NCBI GenBank assembly: GCA_964405265.1
Contig: CAYONC010000007.1
Location: 43,953 to 107,952, forward strand
DNA length: 64,000 nt
Source: Eshraghiella sp964405265
Lineage (GTDB): Bacteria > Bacillota > Clostridia > Lachnospirales > Lachnospiraceae
Direction: 5' to 3'
The translations under genes and the position numbers were made by a program. How positions within the stretch are numbered: the stretch's first letter is position 1; every line of letters begins with the position of its first letter. Below the pieces are notes generated by a model. The model was not told the origin of the DNA, made no database searches, and worked only from the letters and a program-made list of their open reading frames with translations. Shown here one piece after another: positions 16,154-25,110 of this stretch.

Positions 16154-16990
16154 TCAGCTTAATCTTTCAAGCATCTTATCCTTAACATAGGCAGATATCT
16201 GTACGGTTGTCCAGTCCTTGAACATTTCGTACGGCATAACCTCCACTATTTCAAAATGCACCTTCGTTCTTTTAAGAAGCCATCCGTGCTTTATGTTATT
16301 GCTGTTATGTACGACTCCTATCACAATCGGAGACTTCGCCCATACAGCCGATTTAAAGCATCCGTGCTTAAATTCAATAAGCTTTTCTTCCGTTCGGTTT
16401 CTGGTACCCTCAGGATACACGCCCACACAGCTGTCTCCTGATGAAATCATGTCTGCCGCTTTCTTAGTTATTTTAGCACCGCTTCTTACATCTTCTCTGT
16501 CTATCGCCATATACCCGCACCTTGTCATATAACGGTGTCCGATGGGGATATTAAAGTTTTCAGGCTTGGATATAAATGCAAGGGGATATCTTCTGAATGC
16601 CCCGACCTGAATAAATGTATCATATATTGAAATATGATTTGAAACAAACAGGAAACATCCTTCTGACGGCTTAGGCAGCTTCTCCATTCCGGTTACCGTA
16701 ATATCAGCCGAACACAGCTGTGCAGCATTTTCCATAAGGAGACTGAATACAATTCCATAAAATCTGCTGTGCTTCGGATATTCCTTTTTGATGTTAATCG
16801 TGGCAGAAACTGCCGCAAAGAAAATCCATACAAGAAGCAGTACGGATATATACGCTCCGAGCCATATTCCTATCATCAACAACGGTATCATATATATATG
16901 GGCTGCCGCAAAACTATTAATTGCCGGATTAATGCACATTAATACCGTCATTACTATTGTCGATATTGCAACATCTATTTTGTGTATCAT
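16154..16990 (-). CDS. 1-acyl-sn-glycerol-3-phosphate acyltransferase (PlsC family)
   Basis: A 278-residue protein with two N-terminal membrane helices (about residues 8-65) and the acyltransferase core. The catalytic HX4D motif is NHISIYDTF, and the glycerol-phosphate-binding motif is VGVYPEGTRNR, preceded by FISKPENFNIP. It should make phosphatidic acid from lysophosphatidic acid and an acyl donor at the inner face of the membrane. GGAGG precedes the ATG. It is the last gene of a minus-strand run from the GNAT and DUF2156 genes and ends in its own terminator. Confidence 0.88.
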   Translation of the reverse strand: MIHKIDVAISTIVMTVLMCINPAINSFAAAHIYMIPLLMIGIWLGAYISVLLLVWIFFAAVSATINIKKEYPKHSRFYGIVFSLLMENAAQLCSADITVTGMEKLPKPSEGCFLFVSNHISIYDTFIQVGAFRRYPLAFISKPENFNIPIGHRYMTRCGYMAIDREDVRSGAKITKKAADMISSGDSCVGVYPEGTRNRTEEKLIEFKHGCFKSAVWAKSPIVIGVVHNSNNIKHGWLLKRTKVHFEIVEVMPYEMFKDWTTVQISAYVKDKMLERLS

Positions 16991-17046
16991 CTTAATCTGC
17001 CTCCAACCATTAAGATATTATCAGAAAAGTATATCAAATACAAGTT

Positions 17047-17913
17047 TTAATTTGCGATATATGCATGGTATTTGTTATATATAAGTGCCGGATTATATGA
17101 CAGCTTTGATTTTCTGAGTCCCTCTATTCCCATGTCATCCTCCCTGTTCACATAAACATACTCCGAAACGGAATTTTTCAGAAACAGCCGGTTTATCGCC
17201 TGATATATGCCGGAATATGATTTATCAGCCTTTTCAAAGTGTATGACAAACATGTCTTTTCCCAATGCCTCACCGACGGTAAAAGCTTCCACTTTCCCGT
17301 TAACGCGCAGCAGTCCGCCCTTAAAATTCATTTCATTATAATTTTTGAACGCTTCATCTATTATTACGCTTTCAGCTTCGTTATTTTCCATGATAACCCA
17401 TCTGTTTTTCATATCCATACATTCATCAAGATTATCCGAATTTATTTCTTCATATGTGTAATTATAATTTTTTATAAAATGATTATACATATTTTTCTTA
17501 CTGTGATATGCATTTCCCGTAAGTGTGATAAGGTCCTGTACACGATATATATAATCGCTGTCATTCCTGTCATATCCGTACCTGAAACGTCCCGGATATT
17601 CTGATTCCAGCATATCCTTCATATTCTCCGACAGATTATTTAAAACTGTTTTTTTGTTCATATGCTCTGCATTCTCAAACAGAACTGCCGTAATTTTTCT
17701 TACGCTGTCTCCAAAGCATAACGGTGAGTATACGGCATATTCCCCATATACTTTTCTGTATACAAGATTTCCTTCAATGATTCCGTAATAAAGGTCTTCA
17801 TTCCACCATAACACATTTGCCGGTGCAAATTCACAATTCATTGTTCCCGATGCTTCAGTATATTTTCTTATAGTATCAATATCCGCTTTTACAAGCTTTT
17901 TAAATCCGTCCAT
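17047..17913 (-). CDS. DUF2156 / phosphatidylglycerol lysyltransferase C-terminal-like protein
   Basis: A 288-residue soluble protein resembling the GNAT-like aminoacyl transfer domain of MprF (DUF2156). Features include FAPANVLWW near the start, YRVQDLITLTGNAYHSKKN, the KKNMYNHFIKNY helix, GGLLRVNGKVEAFTVGEAL and the end segment YVNREDDMGIEGLRKSKLSY. There is no membrane part, so it is the stand-alone form. Stand-alone forms in Clostridia have no settled role; transfer of an amino acid from aminoacyl-tRNA is possible. It lies 11 bases downstream of the GNAT gene, and AGGGAG precedes its ATG. Confidence 0.8.
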   Translation of the reverse strand: MDGFKKLVKADIDTIRKYTEASGTMNCEFAPANVLWWNEDLYYGIIEGNLVYRKVYGEYAVYSPLCFGDSVRKITAVLFENAEHMNKKTVLNNLSENMKDMLESEYPGRFRYGYDRNDSDYIYRVQDLITLTGNAYHSKKNMYNHFIKNYNYTYEEINSDNLDECMDMKNRWVIMENNEAESVIIDEAFKNYNEMNFKGGLLRVNGKVEAFTVGEALGKDMFVIHFEKADKSYSGIYQAINRLFLKNSVSEYVYVNREDDMGIEGLRKSKLSYNPALIYNKYHAYIAN

Positions 17914-17924
17914 AATTCTCCCTG

Positions 17925-18635
17925 TCAGAATGGTATAAAACCTTCTATTCCGTCAGCCGGCAGGCTTTTAAGTTTTTTAATAACGACAGGATAATTCCTG
18001 TGTGCTTTAATCAGCATGCCGTAATCAGCTTTTTCCATACCATAATATTTAACATAATCTTCACATACAACAATGTATCCCGCACACCGTTTTCCGTGTC
18101 TGATGACATAATATTCGCACTCTTCCTCAGACAGTACATATCTTATCATATTATTGCCGAATTTCAGAAGATTATTGGTACATTCATAATTAACGGACGT
18201 AAGAGTTATAACCTCTTCCATGTCTGAACGGCATAGATATTTATAGTCGTGATGAAATTTATATGAATGTGTCCACGTTTTTTCCGTAAAGCCATGTCTT
18301 TTATAATAATCCGATAATTCCGGCTCTGCCGGTATGAGAAAAAGATAATCCTTATTTTTTTCCTCTGCCCTCTGTACGGCATATTTTATTAATTCCGACA
18401 TATAACCCCTGTTTCTGTATTTTTCCTCTGTTGCAAGTGCATACAGGTATGCTGCTTTTTCAGAAAAAATCATGCACAGCATTGAAACGGTTATCCCGTC
18501 TGTTTCATATACATATATGGGGTTATCTTTTTTCAGTTCAAAAAAAAGACTGATATTTTTTTCTTCATCACCAAAAGTCGTTTTCCACAATGACTTCAGT
18601 GACTCTTCATCCGTTTTAACTGCCTGTCTTATCAT
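17925..18635 (-). CDS. GNAT-family N-acetyltransferase
   Basis: About 236 residues from the ATG at 18635 (MIRQAVKTDEESLKSLW). This start is preferred over TTG at 18677 and ATG at 18644, because the hairpin at 18655-18688 covers the longer start region and AGGATGG sits at good spacing before 18635. The acetyl-CoA-binding motif A is visible as YLYALATEEKYRNRGYMSELI, followed by FLIPAEPELSDYYKRHGF. The substrate is not known. The second half may hold a SCP2-like domain, as in related two-part GNAT proteins. It is the first gene of a three-gene run with DUF2156 and plsC. Confidence 0.78.
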   Translation of the reverse strand: MIRQAVKTDEESLKSLWKTTFGDEEKNISLFFELKKDNPIYVYETDGITVSMLCMIFSEKAAYLYALATEEKYRNRGYMSELIKYAVQRAEEKNKDYLFLIPAEPELSDYYKRHGFTEKTWTHSYKFHHDYKYLCRSDMEEVITLTSVNYECTNNLLKFGNNMIRYVLSEEECEYYVIRHGKRCAGYIVVCEDYVKYYGMEKADYGMLIKAHRNYPVVIKKLKSLPADGIEGFIPF

Positions 18636-18654
18636 ATTTGCCATCCTACATACA

Positions 18655-18688
18655 ACGGAAAGCCATTGCATATGCAACAGCTTTCCGT
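18655..18688. terminator. Hairpin between leuA-araC and the GNAT gene
   Basis: ACGGAAAGC pairs with GCTTTCCGT, and the interior contains the perfect palindrome TTGCATATGCAA, so the whole makes a 34-base near-perfect dyad. There is no strong T-run on either strand. It starts just after the leuA-araC stop and could act as a terminator or as an operator for the fused DNA-binding domain. Confidence 0.5.
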
Positions 18689-18693
18689 GTTAT

Positions 18694-20685
18694 TTACCTG
18701 CTGGCATTTCTGTACTGCCCCGGTGTCATATTAAAGGTTTTTTTAAATAGTCTGTTAAAATGTTCAACATTCTGGTATCCCACTGCCGCCGATATGTTTT
18801 CAATGGTCATGTTTCCGTTTCTGAGCAGTGATTTTGCCTTTTTCATACGTGTATTTACCACATGCTCTCCAAATGTCCTGCCGGATTTATCCTTTATGTA
18901 TTTTGATATATACGGTTCTGAAAGACTGAACCTTGCCGCCATTTCTTCAAGAGTCACATTCTGATAATTTGCCTGTATGTAATTAAGCATTGTTACAAGT
19001 CTGTCATCACCGTTAATTTCATTGTTTTTAACGGAAAGAAGCTTATTTACGGCAACAACCAGTGCATGAATGGATGCTTTGATGATATCCTCATCCATTC
19101 CGGCTCCCCAATACATTTTTTCATTGCAGGTTATTCCGACGTATGCCATCGCCTTGGATGACGAACCGTTTGAAAGTGCATGTTCTTCGTATGTTGTCAG
19201 CTCGTAACTGATTCCAAAGAACTGCTTTATCGTATTGCTTACGGCATCAAGACGACCGTTACCGTTGGCATCAACAATGGTTTTCTTCTCGCCGCACTGT
19301 ATCACGACTTCTGCCATAATGCCGTCATTCTGCTTAAAATGACTCTCTGCAATTCTGAAATTAGGTGTGTTGTCAATATATCTGCTTTCAAATATTTCGT
19401 ATACCCACTGTGGTGACAGTTCCCTGTGTTCTTCGTCAGACACCTGTTTTACGGCGTATCCTACTTCTTCTCGCATTTTTTCAGGAAGTGAGATACTGAA
19501 ATTCTGCTTAAGTATATAATTAATTCCGCCCTTTCCCGACTGACTGTTTATCCGTATTACGTCAGAATCATATGTACGTCCCACGTCAACAGGGTCAATC
19601 GGAAGATACGGCACCGTCCACGTTGTACAGTTTTTCTCTTTACGCCAGTCCATACCTTTGGAAATTGCATCCTGATGTGAACCCGAAAAGGCTGAAAAGA
19701 CAAGATCTCCCGCATAAGGCTGTCTTGCATACACGGACATTCGCGTCAGTCTCTCGTATTTTTCCCTTATATGCTTCATATCAGAAAAATCAAGCTCCGG
19801 ATTAATTCCGTATGAGTACATATTCATTGCCAGTGAAATGATATCCACATTTCCCGTACGTTCTCCGTTTCCGAATAATGTTCCTTCTATTCTGTCTGCA
19901 CCCGCAAGAATACCAAGCTCAGCATCGCTTACCGCACATCCTCTGTCATTGTGAGGATGAAGGCTTAAAATAACATTATCGCGATATTTAAGATTCCTGC
20001 TGACATATTCGACCTGAGTGGCAAATACATGCGGCATTGCCGTTTCAACAGTTGCCGGTATGTTAATTATCGCTTTATTGTCTGAATCCGGCTTCCACAC
20101 GTCAAGAACGGCATTACATACATCCACGGCATAGTCAACCTCCGTTCCGTGAAAGCTTTCAGGACTGTATTCAAATGAAAAGTTTCCTTCTGTTTCCTCT
20201 GCCAGCTGTTTAAGCAGTATGGCTCCTTCCACCGCAAGCTGCTTTATCTGTTCCTTATCCTTACGGAATACCTGTTCACGCTGTGCAACCGAAGTTGAAT
20301 TATATAAATGTATTACTGCATGCGGTGCACCCTTTACTGCTTCAAAGGTCTTTCTGATAATATGTTCCCTTGCCTGTGTAAGCACCTGTACCGTAACGTC
20401 ATCCGGGATCATATCTCTCTCAATCAGGGTTCTCATAAAAATATATTCCGTTTCCGATGCAGCCGGAAAACCTACTTCTATTTCCTTAAAGCCTATATCC
20501 ACAAGCATTTGAAAAAATTCAAGCTTTTCTTCCAGACTCATCGGTTCAATCAGTGCCTGGTTTCCGTCTCTTAAATCCACTGAGCACCATATCGGTGCTT
20601 TCTCAATATATTCCTTCTTAACCCATTCATATTCACATACCGGAGGCATAAAATATTGTCTCTCGTATTTGTTATAATTTTTCAT
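18694..20685 (-). CDS. 2-isopropylmalate synthase fused to a C-terminal AraC-type DNA-binding domain
   Basis: A 663-residue protein from the ATG at 20685, which has AGAGGT 4-9 bases upstream. The first part is a complete fungal/actinobacterial-type LeuA: DLRDGNQAL at 37-45, HPHNDRGCAVSDAELG, GNGERTGNVD, and a C-terminal LeuA dimer (allosteric) domain that includes VDANGNGRLDAVSNTIKQF. It would condense acetyl-CoA with 2-ketoisovalerate, the first step of leucine synthesis. From about residue 556 the frame continues without a break into an AraC/XylS double helix-turn-helix (LEEMAARFSLSEPYISKYIK and ISAAVGYQNVEHFNRLFKK). The dimer domain normally binds leucine, so a leucine-responsive enzyme/regulator is inferred. 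Confidence 0.88.
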   Translation of the reverse strand: MKNYNKYERQYFMPPVCEYEWVKKEYIEKAPIWCSVDLRDGNQALIEPMSLEEKLEFFQMLVDIGFKEIEVGFPAASETEYIFMRTLIERDMIPDDVTVQVLTQAREHIIRKTFEAVKGAPHAVIHLYNSTSVAQREQVFRKDKEQIKQLAVEGAILLKQLAEETEGNFSFEYSPESFHGTEVDYAVDVCNAVLDVWKPDSDNKAIINIPATVETAMPHVFATQVEYVSRNLKYRDNVILSLHPHNDRGCAVSDAELGILAGADRIEGTLFGNGERTGNVDIISLAMNMYSYGINPELDFSDMKHIREKYERLTRMSVYARQPYAGDLVFSAFSGSHQDAISKGMDWRKEKNCTTWTVPYLPIDPVDVGRTYDSDVIRINSQSGKGGINYILKQNFSISLPEKMREEVGYAVKQVSDEEHRELSPQWVYEIFESRYIDNTPNFRIAESHFKQNDGIMAEVVIQCGEKKTIVDANGNGRLDAVSNTIKQFFGISYELTTYEEHALSNGSSSKAMAYVGITCNEKMYWGAGMDEDIIKASIHALVVAVNKLLSVKNNEINGDDRLVTMLNYIQANYQNVTLEEMAARFSLSEPYISKYIKDKSGRTFGEHVVNTRMKKAKSLLRNGNMTIENISAAVGYQNVEHFNRLFKKTFNMTPGQYRNASR

Positions 20686-20800
20686 AATACCTCTTTTCAT
20701 TTCTCTATTAAAATATTTCAATACTATTGATATTTTATCATATACCCATACTAAAGCAATGATTAAATTTAATCATTTATTTTGATAATATTTAAGCATA

Positions 20801-20841
20801 AATATACACTTCCGCATATTCACATTCATTGCGGAAGTGTA
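20801..20841 (-). terminator. Intrinsic terminator after the diguanylate cyclase gene
   Basis: On the minus strand TACACTTCCGCA pairs perfectly with TGCGGAAGTGTA (12 bp), followed by TATTTAT. It lies just after the stop codon and before the leuA-araC promoter region. Confidence 0.8.
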
Positions 20842-20846
20842 CGTCA

Positions 20847-22700
20847 TCAATTACAATCTTCTATAAACATTACTTTTTCATATTCCCCGTCATGCGACTG
20901 TGCTTTGAGAATTTCCTGTTTTCCATATATGAACAGCCTGTTCTCATCCCTACCCGGTCCGTATTTTACGGCACTTGCAACAGTCCGATATATGTTGTAA
21001 CGCTTCCTTGATATCCTGTCATACATCTGCTGGACCTCAGCTTTATCCTTTGACGGAATACATATGCAAAAATACACGCTCTCCATATGATATATCTTAT
21101 ATCCCTTGGCAGCAATCTCAAGCGTAAGTGCAAGATTCTTGATTATCTTATCACCGTATTCCCTGCCATACTCAAGATTAATGCCGTTCAGATCGTTGAT
21201 TCTGATAAAGAGAAGCCATCCCGTCTCTCCCTGGGCAATCGCACTTCTCATATCCTTCATGTACTTGCTTTCATTAAAAAGACCGGTAAGAAGATTAATC
21301 ATATATTTAAGTGCAGTATCGGACACACGTCCTATCATTACAAACGGTTTTCCCTTGTCATCATTAATTACCTTACCACGACAGTTAATCCACACAGGCT
21401 CATTATCCCGGTTAATCCACCTGTAATTCATATTGTGAACCATGCTCTGCCCGGTGGCAAGTCTCATGAAATCATTCTGAAGTTCCTCAACATCATCGGG
21501 ATGCACTATGGAAAACAGCTCTTCCATATTGATTGTAGGATTATCGTTGTTACCTATCGCAAAATGATTATGTATATCCCCAAAAAAGCTGTTCTCACCC
21601 TTAGACAGCTCATACATATACAGATAATCATCCGTTGTCTTGCTTAAAATTTCAAGTACCATGCGGTAATTCTTGATACGTTCCTCACAATATACCGGGA
21701 ATTCCTGCTTCATGCGGTATTTCATTTCATACATTCTTTCATCACTTCGGTTAACAAGGTGATCCAGCTCCTCGCCTTTCTCACGAAGATTATAACCGTA
21801 AGCAATGGAAAGTGGAGTCTTTCTTCCTTCATTAATATCCCTGATTCTGTGGTTAAACTCCTCTTCCATAATATGTATGTCCGCAATTGTACAGTCATAT
21901 AAAAACACATAGAACTCATCACCGCCGACACGGAAGCACTTTCCGCGTTTTCCGAATGATGCATTGATGCATACCGCTGCATCCTTAATAAGCCTGTCGC
22001 CCTCTTCGTGACCGTATCTGTCATTACACAGCTTCAGATTGTTAACGTCAAGCACCACACATACAACATTCTCTTCATCCTTTGCAAGCTCCATCTGTCT
22101 GTTAAATGAATATCTGTTGCCAAAACCGGTAAGTGCATCATTGTTACCCGTATAAACCATTTCTCTGATGAGATTGCGCCTTTTTATGCAGGATACAATA
22201 AAATAAGACATGAGCTGCAGCACGGCTGAAGCCTTTTCAGCGGATTCAAAGCTGTAATTATCAACTCCGTAAAATCCTATTGTCCTGCCTTCATCATACA
22301 GCGGAACAACGACAAGAGAGCGTATATTCTGACTGCACAGAATTGCAGAACGCAACGGGGTCTCATTCCTGACTTCATCAGTACTCCGTATGGTTATGCA
22401 GCTGTTATCATTAGTGTTAAAAGCATCATACCACTCCTTACATACTTCCGGCGGGAGCTTTTGAAGATTATGCTTCTCCGATGTTGCACCTTCATTAACC
22501 CATTCATATGTATTGGAATCTCTTAATTCTTCATCTCTTTCAAATACATATACCCTGTCCGCATTAAACAGTCTGCCTACGTATCCCAGATAGCTGTCTA
22601 TGGAGTCTTCAGGATCCTCATACTGAAGTGCGTTCCTTATACCTTCATTAATTCGTGCATCTATATTATTAATCTTTTCCTTATCCATTGTATCATCCAT
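20847..22700 (-). CDS. GAF-GGDEF-PAS-GGDEF-like signalling protein (diguanylate cyclase)
   Basis: A 617-residue soluble protein. A GAF-type sensor (about 30-170) is followed by a diguanylate cyclase domain opening with NDALTGFGNRYSF and carrying an intact GGDEF at 259-263 (RVGGDEFYVF). Then come a PAS-type domain (about 360-460, with SIVHPDDVEEL and YRWINRDNEPVW) and a second GGDEF-like domain (LLTGLFNESKYM...). In the second domain the active-site signature is replaced by YHMESVYF, so it cannot be catalytic. The protein should make cyclic di-GMP in the cytoplasm in response to small ligands. GGGAGGG precedes the ATG. It is a single gene with its own terminator. Confidence 0.88.
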   Translation of the reverse strand: MDDTMDKEKINNIDARINEGIRNALQYEDPEDSIDSYLGYVGRLFNADRVYVFERDEELRDSNTYEWVNEGATSEKHNLQKLPPEVCKEWYDAFNTNDNSCITIRSTDEVRNETPLRSAILCSQNIRSLVVVPLYDEGRTIGFYGVDNYSFESAEKASAVLQLMSYFIVSCIKRRNLIREMVYTGNNDALTGFGNRYSFNRQMELAKDEENVVCVVLDVNNLKLCNDRYGHEEGDRLIKDAAVCINASFGKRGKCFRVGGDEFYVFLYDCTIADIHIMEEEFNHRIRDINEGRKTPLSIAYGYNLREKGEELDHLVNRSDERMYEMKYRMKQEFPVYCEERIKNYRMVLEILSKTTDDYLYMYELSKGENSFFGDIHNHFAIGNNDNPTINMEELFSIVHPDDVEELQNDFMRLATGQSMVHNMNYRWINRDNEPVWINCRGKVINDDKGKPFVMIGRVSDTALKYMINLLTGLFNESKYMKDMRSAIAQGETGWLLFIRINDLNGINLEYGREYGDKIIKNLALTLEIAAKGYKIYHMESVYFCICIPSKDKAEVQQMYDRISRKRYNIYRTVASAVKYGPGRDENRLFIYGKQEILKAQSHDGEYEKVMFIEDCN

Positions 22701-22789
22701 GTCAGAGACCCTCCCTGAAAAATCACCTCATTATAATACCATAATCTGTTAAAAAAAACACCGTTTTTAATATAAATTTTTTATAAATT

Positions 22790-23572
22790 TCATACTTTTC
22801 TCAAAATATCCAATGTATGTGCTGATGCTCCCAATATATCCTGTCTCTCACATATTGTCAGATGATATTTAATAAACAGTTCAAACTCTTCATCTGACAG
22901 GCTGTTAAGATATGGTCTCATAAAATTAGCCGCACCGTCAGGAGTTATAATTTTTATTCTTTCAAGTCCTGCATCCTCATTAAGCCTGTTTATGTTCTCC
23001 ATTCTTATGTAATCATATAAATCCTCCGGTTCTGAGCATATCTGAAAATCATCCGTCAGTCTTCCTCCTTCAATGCTCTCAATTATGTGTTTTTCCTTAA
23101 AGCCATAAGTTATAACCCCATACTCATTCATTATGTATGCCACAAGAATAATTCCGCCCGTCCGACATATTCTCTTTGCTTCTGTTAAAGCCTTCAGTTT
23201 ATCTTCATGACTGTACAAATGATACATAGGGCCGAACAGCAGAACCATATCATAAAAATTTTCAGGATATTTTTTCAGATTAAGTGCATTTCCCTGCTTT
23301 GCATTAACACTGCTCTTCTTGGCTTTCAAAAGTCCGAGATTATGCCTTACCGGCTCTATTGCAGTCACGTCATAGCCTTCCTCAGCAAGTGCCACGGAAT
23401 ATTTGCCGGTTCCGGCACCGATATCAATTATATGTATGTCACTTTTATCCCTGTCTGTGGGAATATATTCATGTATATACTTCATTGAAGTAATATATTC
23501 TATTTTTCCATGTCTTGATTCAAGCCTTTTTTCTTCGTTAAATTTGTTATAATGCTGCTCCAGCTCGTTCAT
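22790..23572 (-). CDS. Class I SAM-dependent methyltransferase
   Basis: About 260 residues from the ATG at 23572 (MNELEQHYNKFNEEKRLESRHGKIEYITSMK in the parent frame), with AGAGG just upstream; an ATG three bases earlier is equally possible. Motif I is IIDIGAGTGKYSVALAEEGY, motif II is VTAIEPV, and the later motifs include YDMVLLFGPMYHLYSHEDKL and CRTGGIILVAY. This is the common methyltransferase-11/25 type. The target molecule is not known. It lies 41 bases downstream of spoVAC on the same strand and is probably on the same transcript. Confidence 0.85.
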   Translation of the reverse strand: MNELEQHYNKFNEEKRLESRHGKIEYITSMKYIHEYIPTDRDKSDIHIIDIGAGTGKYSVALAEEGYDVTAIEPVRHNLGLLKAKKSSVNAKQGNALNLKKYPENFYDMVLLFGPMYHLYSHEDKLKALTEAKRICRTGGIILVAYIMNEYGVITYGFKEKHIIESIEGGRLTDDFQICSEPEDLYDYIRMENINRLNEDAGLERIKIITPDGAANFMRPYLNSLSDEEFELFIKYHLTICERQDILGASAHTLDILRKV

Positions 23573-23613
23573 CATAAGTCCTCTTTCACTAAAAAAATAC
23601 AAAAGGAGTAGCA

Positions 23614-24072
23614 TCATACTACTCCTGTAACAGTCAGTATCCAGTATATAATACCAAGAAGCCAGCTGCTAAATATTCCGTACAGTATCACAGGACCCGC
23701 TATAGTAAATATCTTACAGCCGATTCCGAATACCTGACCTTCCTTCTTAAATTCTACTGCCGGTGCAGCCACCGAATTGGCGAATCCGGTAATGGGAACA
23801 AGTGCTCCCGCCCCTCCGAATTTGGTAATCTTAGGGTATATTCCGGTTGCAGTCAGGGTTACCGATAAAAATACCAGTATTATGGATGTCCACGTTGATG
23901 ACGTCACATTATCCATATCATATATATTGGTACATATATTATTGATTACCTGTCCTGATACACATATTATTCCACCCGTGAGAAATGCCTTAAGCATCTG
24001 CATCCACAGGTTATGCGTGGGTGTAACCCTCTCCACATATGCATTGTAATTTTTTCTGACCGATTCATCCAT
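23614..24072 (-). CDS. spoVAC: Stage V sporulation protein AC
   Basis: 152 residues from the ATG at 24072, close to the 150 of the Bacillus protein; GGGAGGA sits before this start. The sequence has the SpoVAC signatures LKAFLTGGIICVSGQ and FGGAGALVPITGFANSVAAPAVEFKKEGQVFGIG, and about five hydrophobic helices. SpoVAC is a membrane channel subunit (mechanosensitive in Bacillus) for dipicolinic acid transport across the spore inner membrane. It lies directly after spo0A, split from both spoVAB and spoVAD, whereas spoVA genes usually form one run. Confidence 0.93.
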   Translation of the reverse strand: MDESVRKNYNAYVERVTPTHNLWMQMLKAFLTGGIICVSGQVINNICTNIYDMDNVTSSTWTSIILVFLSVTLTATGIYPKITKFGGAGALVPITGFANSVAAPAVEFKKEGQVFGIGCKIFTIAGPVILYGIFSSWLLGIIYWILTVTGVV

Positions 24073-24123
24073 ATCCAATCCTCCCGTTATAGGATTAGTA
24101 TGTACGGAATCCTTCATAATATA

Positions 24124-24915
24124 CTAAATGTCTTTATATTTTAACCATTCGGAACAGGTAAGGACAAATTCTGAATTGGTCGGCTTCTTCTCAAGAGTTC
24201 CAAACATTCTGTCCACCTGACCGGAACGTGAAGATCTGCGGTTTCTTGCCCATGTTGACTCGATTGCATATCTTATGTTACGTTCCACATTGGTAGGTGA
24301 CGTTCCATACTTCTCAGCGAGCTTAGGATATACGTCTTTGGTAACCGACATAAGTGATTCAGGATCTTCATACGCAAGCATTATCGCATCTCTCAAATAC
24401 TTATAACCTATCATCTTAACAGGTACATTCATGCTTCTCATAAGGAGAACAACTTCATTCTCCATATCGCCCTCCTGCGGTTCAGAAGGTACATTCTTAG
24501 GTGCAGGCATTACGCTGTATGTAATCGGCACTGCACTGCACAGTTGCTTAATTCTCTTAATAAGTGCTTCTCCGCTGAATGGCTTCATGAAGAAGTATGA
24601 AGCTCCTGCCTGAAGTGCATGTGAAATGATATCTTCCCTGCCGGCAGCGGAAATAATTATAAAATACGGCTTGTTGCCTTCAAATACAGGATCCGTAATC
24701 ACTCTCTCCATAACATCCATTCCGTCTGCATTCGGCATGACGAGGTCAAGAAGAACCACATCCGGCTTAAATTCCCTGATTACCTCAAGAGTCTGGTTCC
24801 CATCCCTTGCCTGAGCGACTATTTCAATATCTGCGTCCTCCTGTAATGAATCTGCAATCATCTCCCTGATGAGGTCATTGTCATCTGCAATAATTACTTT
24901 AATTTTTCTGTTCAT
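24124..24915 (-). CDS. spo0A: Sporulation master regulator Spo0A
   Basis: 263 residues. The receiver domain has the acidic pair in IIADDND, the phosphoacceptor Asp57 in LLDLVMPNADGMD, and the KPF lysine. The C-terminal effector domain contains the DNA-recognition stretch YGTSPTNVERNIRYAIESTW, which is highly specific to Spo0A. It controls entry into sporulation. The usual upstream partner spoIVB is absent; instead an HPt protein and a hybrid kinase lie upstream on the same strand. A sigma-A-type promoter at 25079-25108 gives an untranslated leader of roughly 155 nt. spoVAC follows 51 bases downstream. Confidence 0.97.
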   Translation of the reverse strand: MNRKIKVIIADDNDLIREMIADSLQEDADIEIVAQARDGNQTLEVIREFKPDVVLLDLVMPNADGMDVMERVITDPVFEGNKPYFIIISAAGREDIISHALQAGASYFFMKPFSGEALIKRIKQLCSAVPITYSVMPAPKNVPSEPQEGDMENEVVLLMRSMNVPVKMIGYKYLRDAIMLAYEDPESLMSVTKDVYPKLAEKYGTSPTNVERNIRYAIESTWARNRRSSRSGQVDRMFGTLEKKPTNSEFVLTCSEWLKYKDI

Positions 24916-25078
24916 AAGTAAGTCTCCATTTATTTAGTAACTGTAAAAAAGAATTTCCATTCCGGTAATTCTCATTAATGCAGCCGGTAAAGCATATATA
25001 ATTCTGTCTTTCCCTGCAGCACATACCTTAGCTTCATTCCGCAATTATCATACCACGGATAAAACCACCCATGCGTAT

Positions 25079-25108
25079 ACTATAACACACAGACGGCTGA
25101 TATAACAA
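25079..25108 (-). promoter_or_regulatory. Sigma-A-type promoter of spo0A
   Basis: On the minus strand TTGTTA (25103-25108) and TATAGT (25079-25084) are separated by 18 bases. It begins immediately after the stop codon of the HPt gene and implies a leader of about 155 nt before spo0A. I see no terminator between the HPt gene and spo0A, so readthrough from upstream is also possible. Confidence 0.6.
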
Positions 25109-25110
25109 GC

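Noticed and set aside
24916..25078. A riboswitch in the spo0A leader
   Set aside because: The leader is about 155 nt but shows no terminator or clear paired structure; length alone is not evidence.
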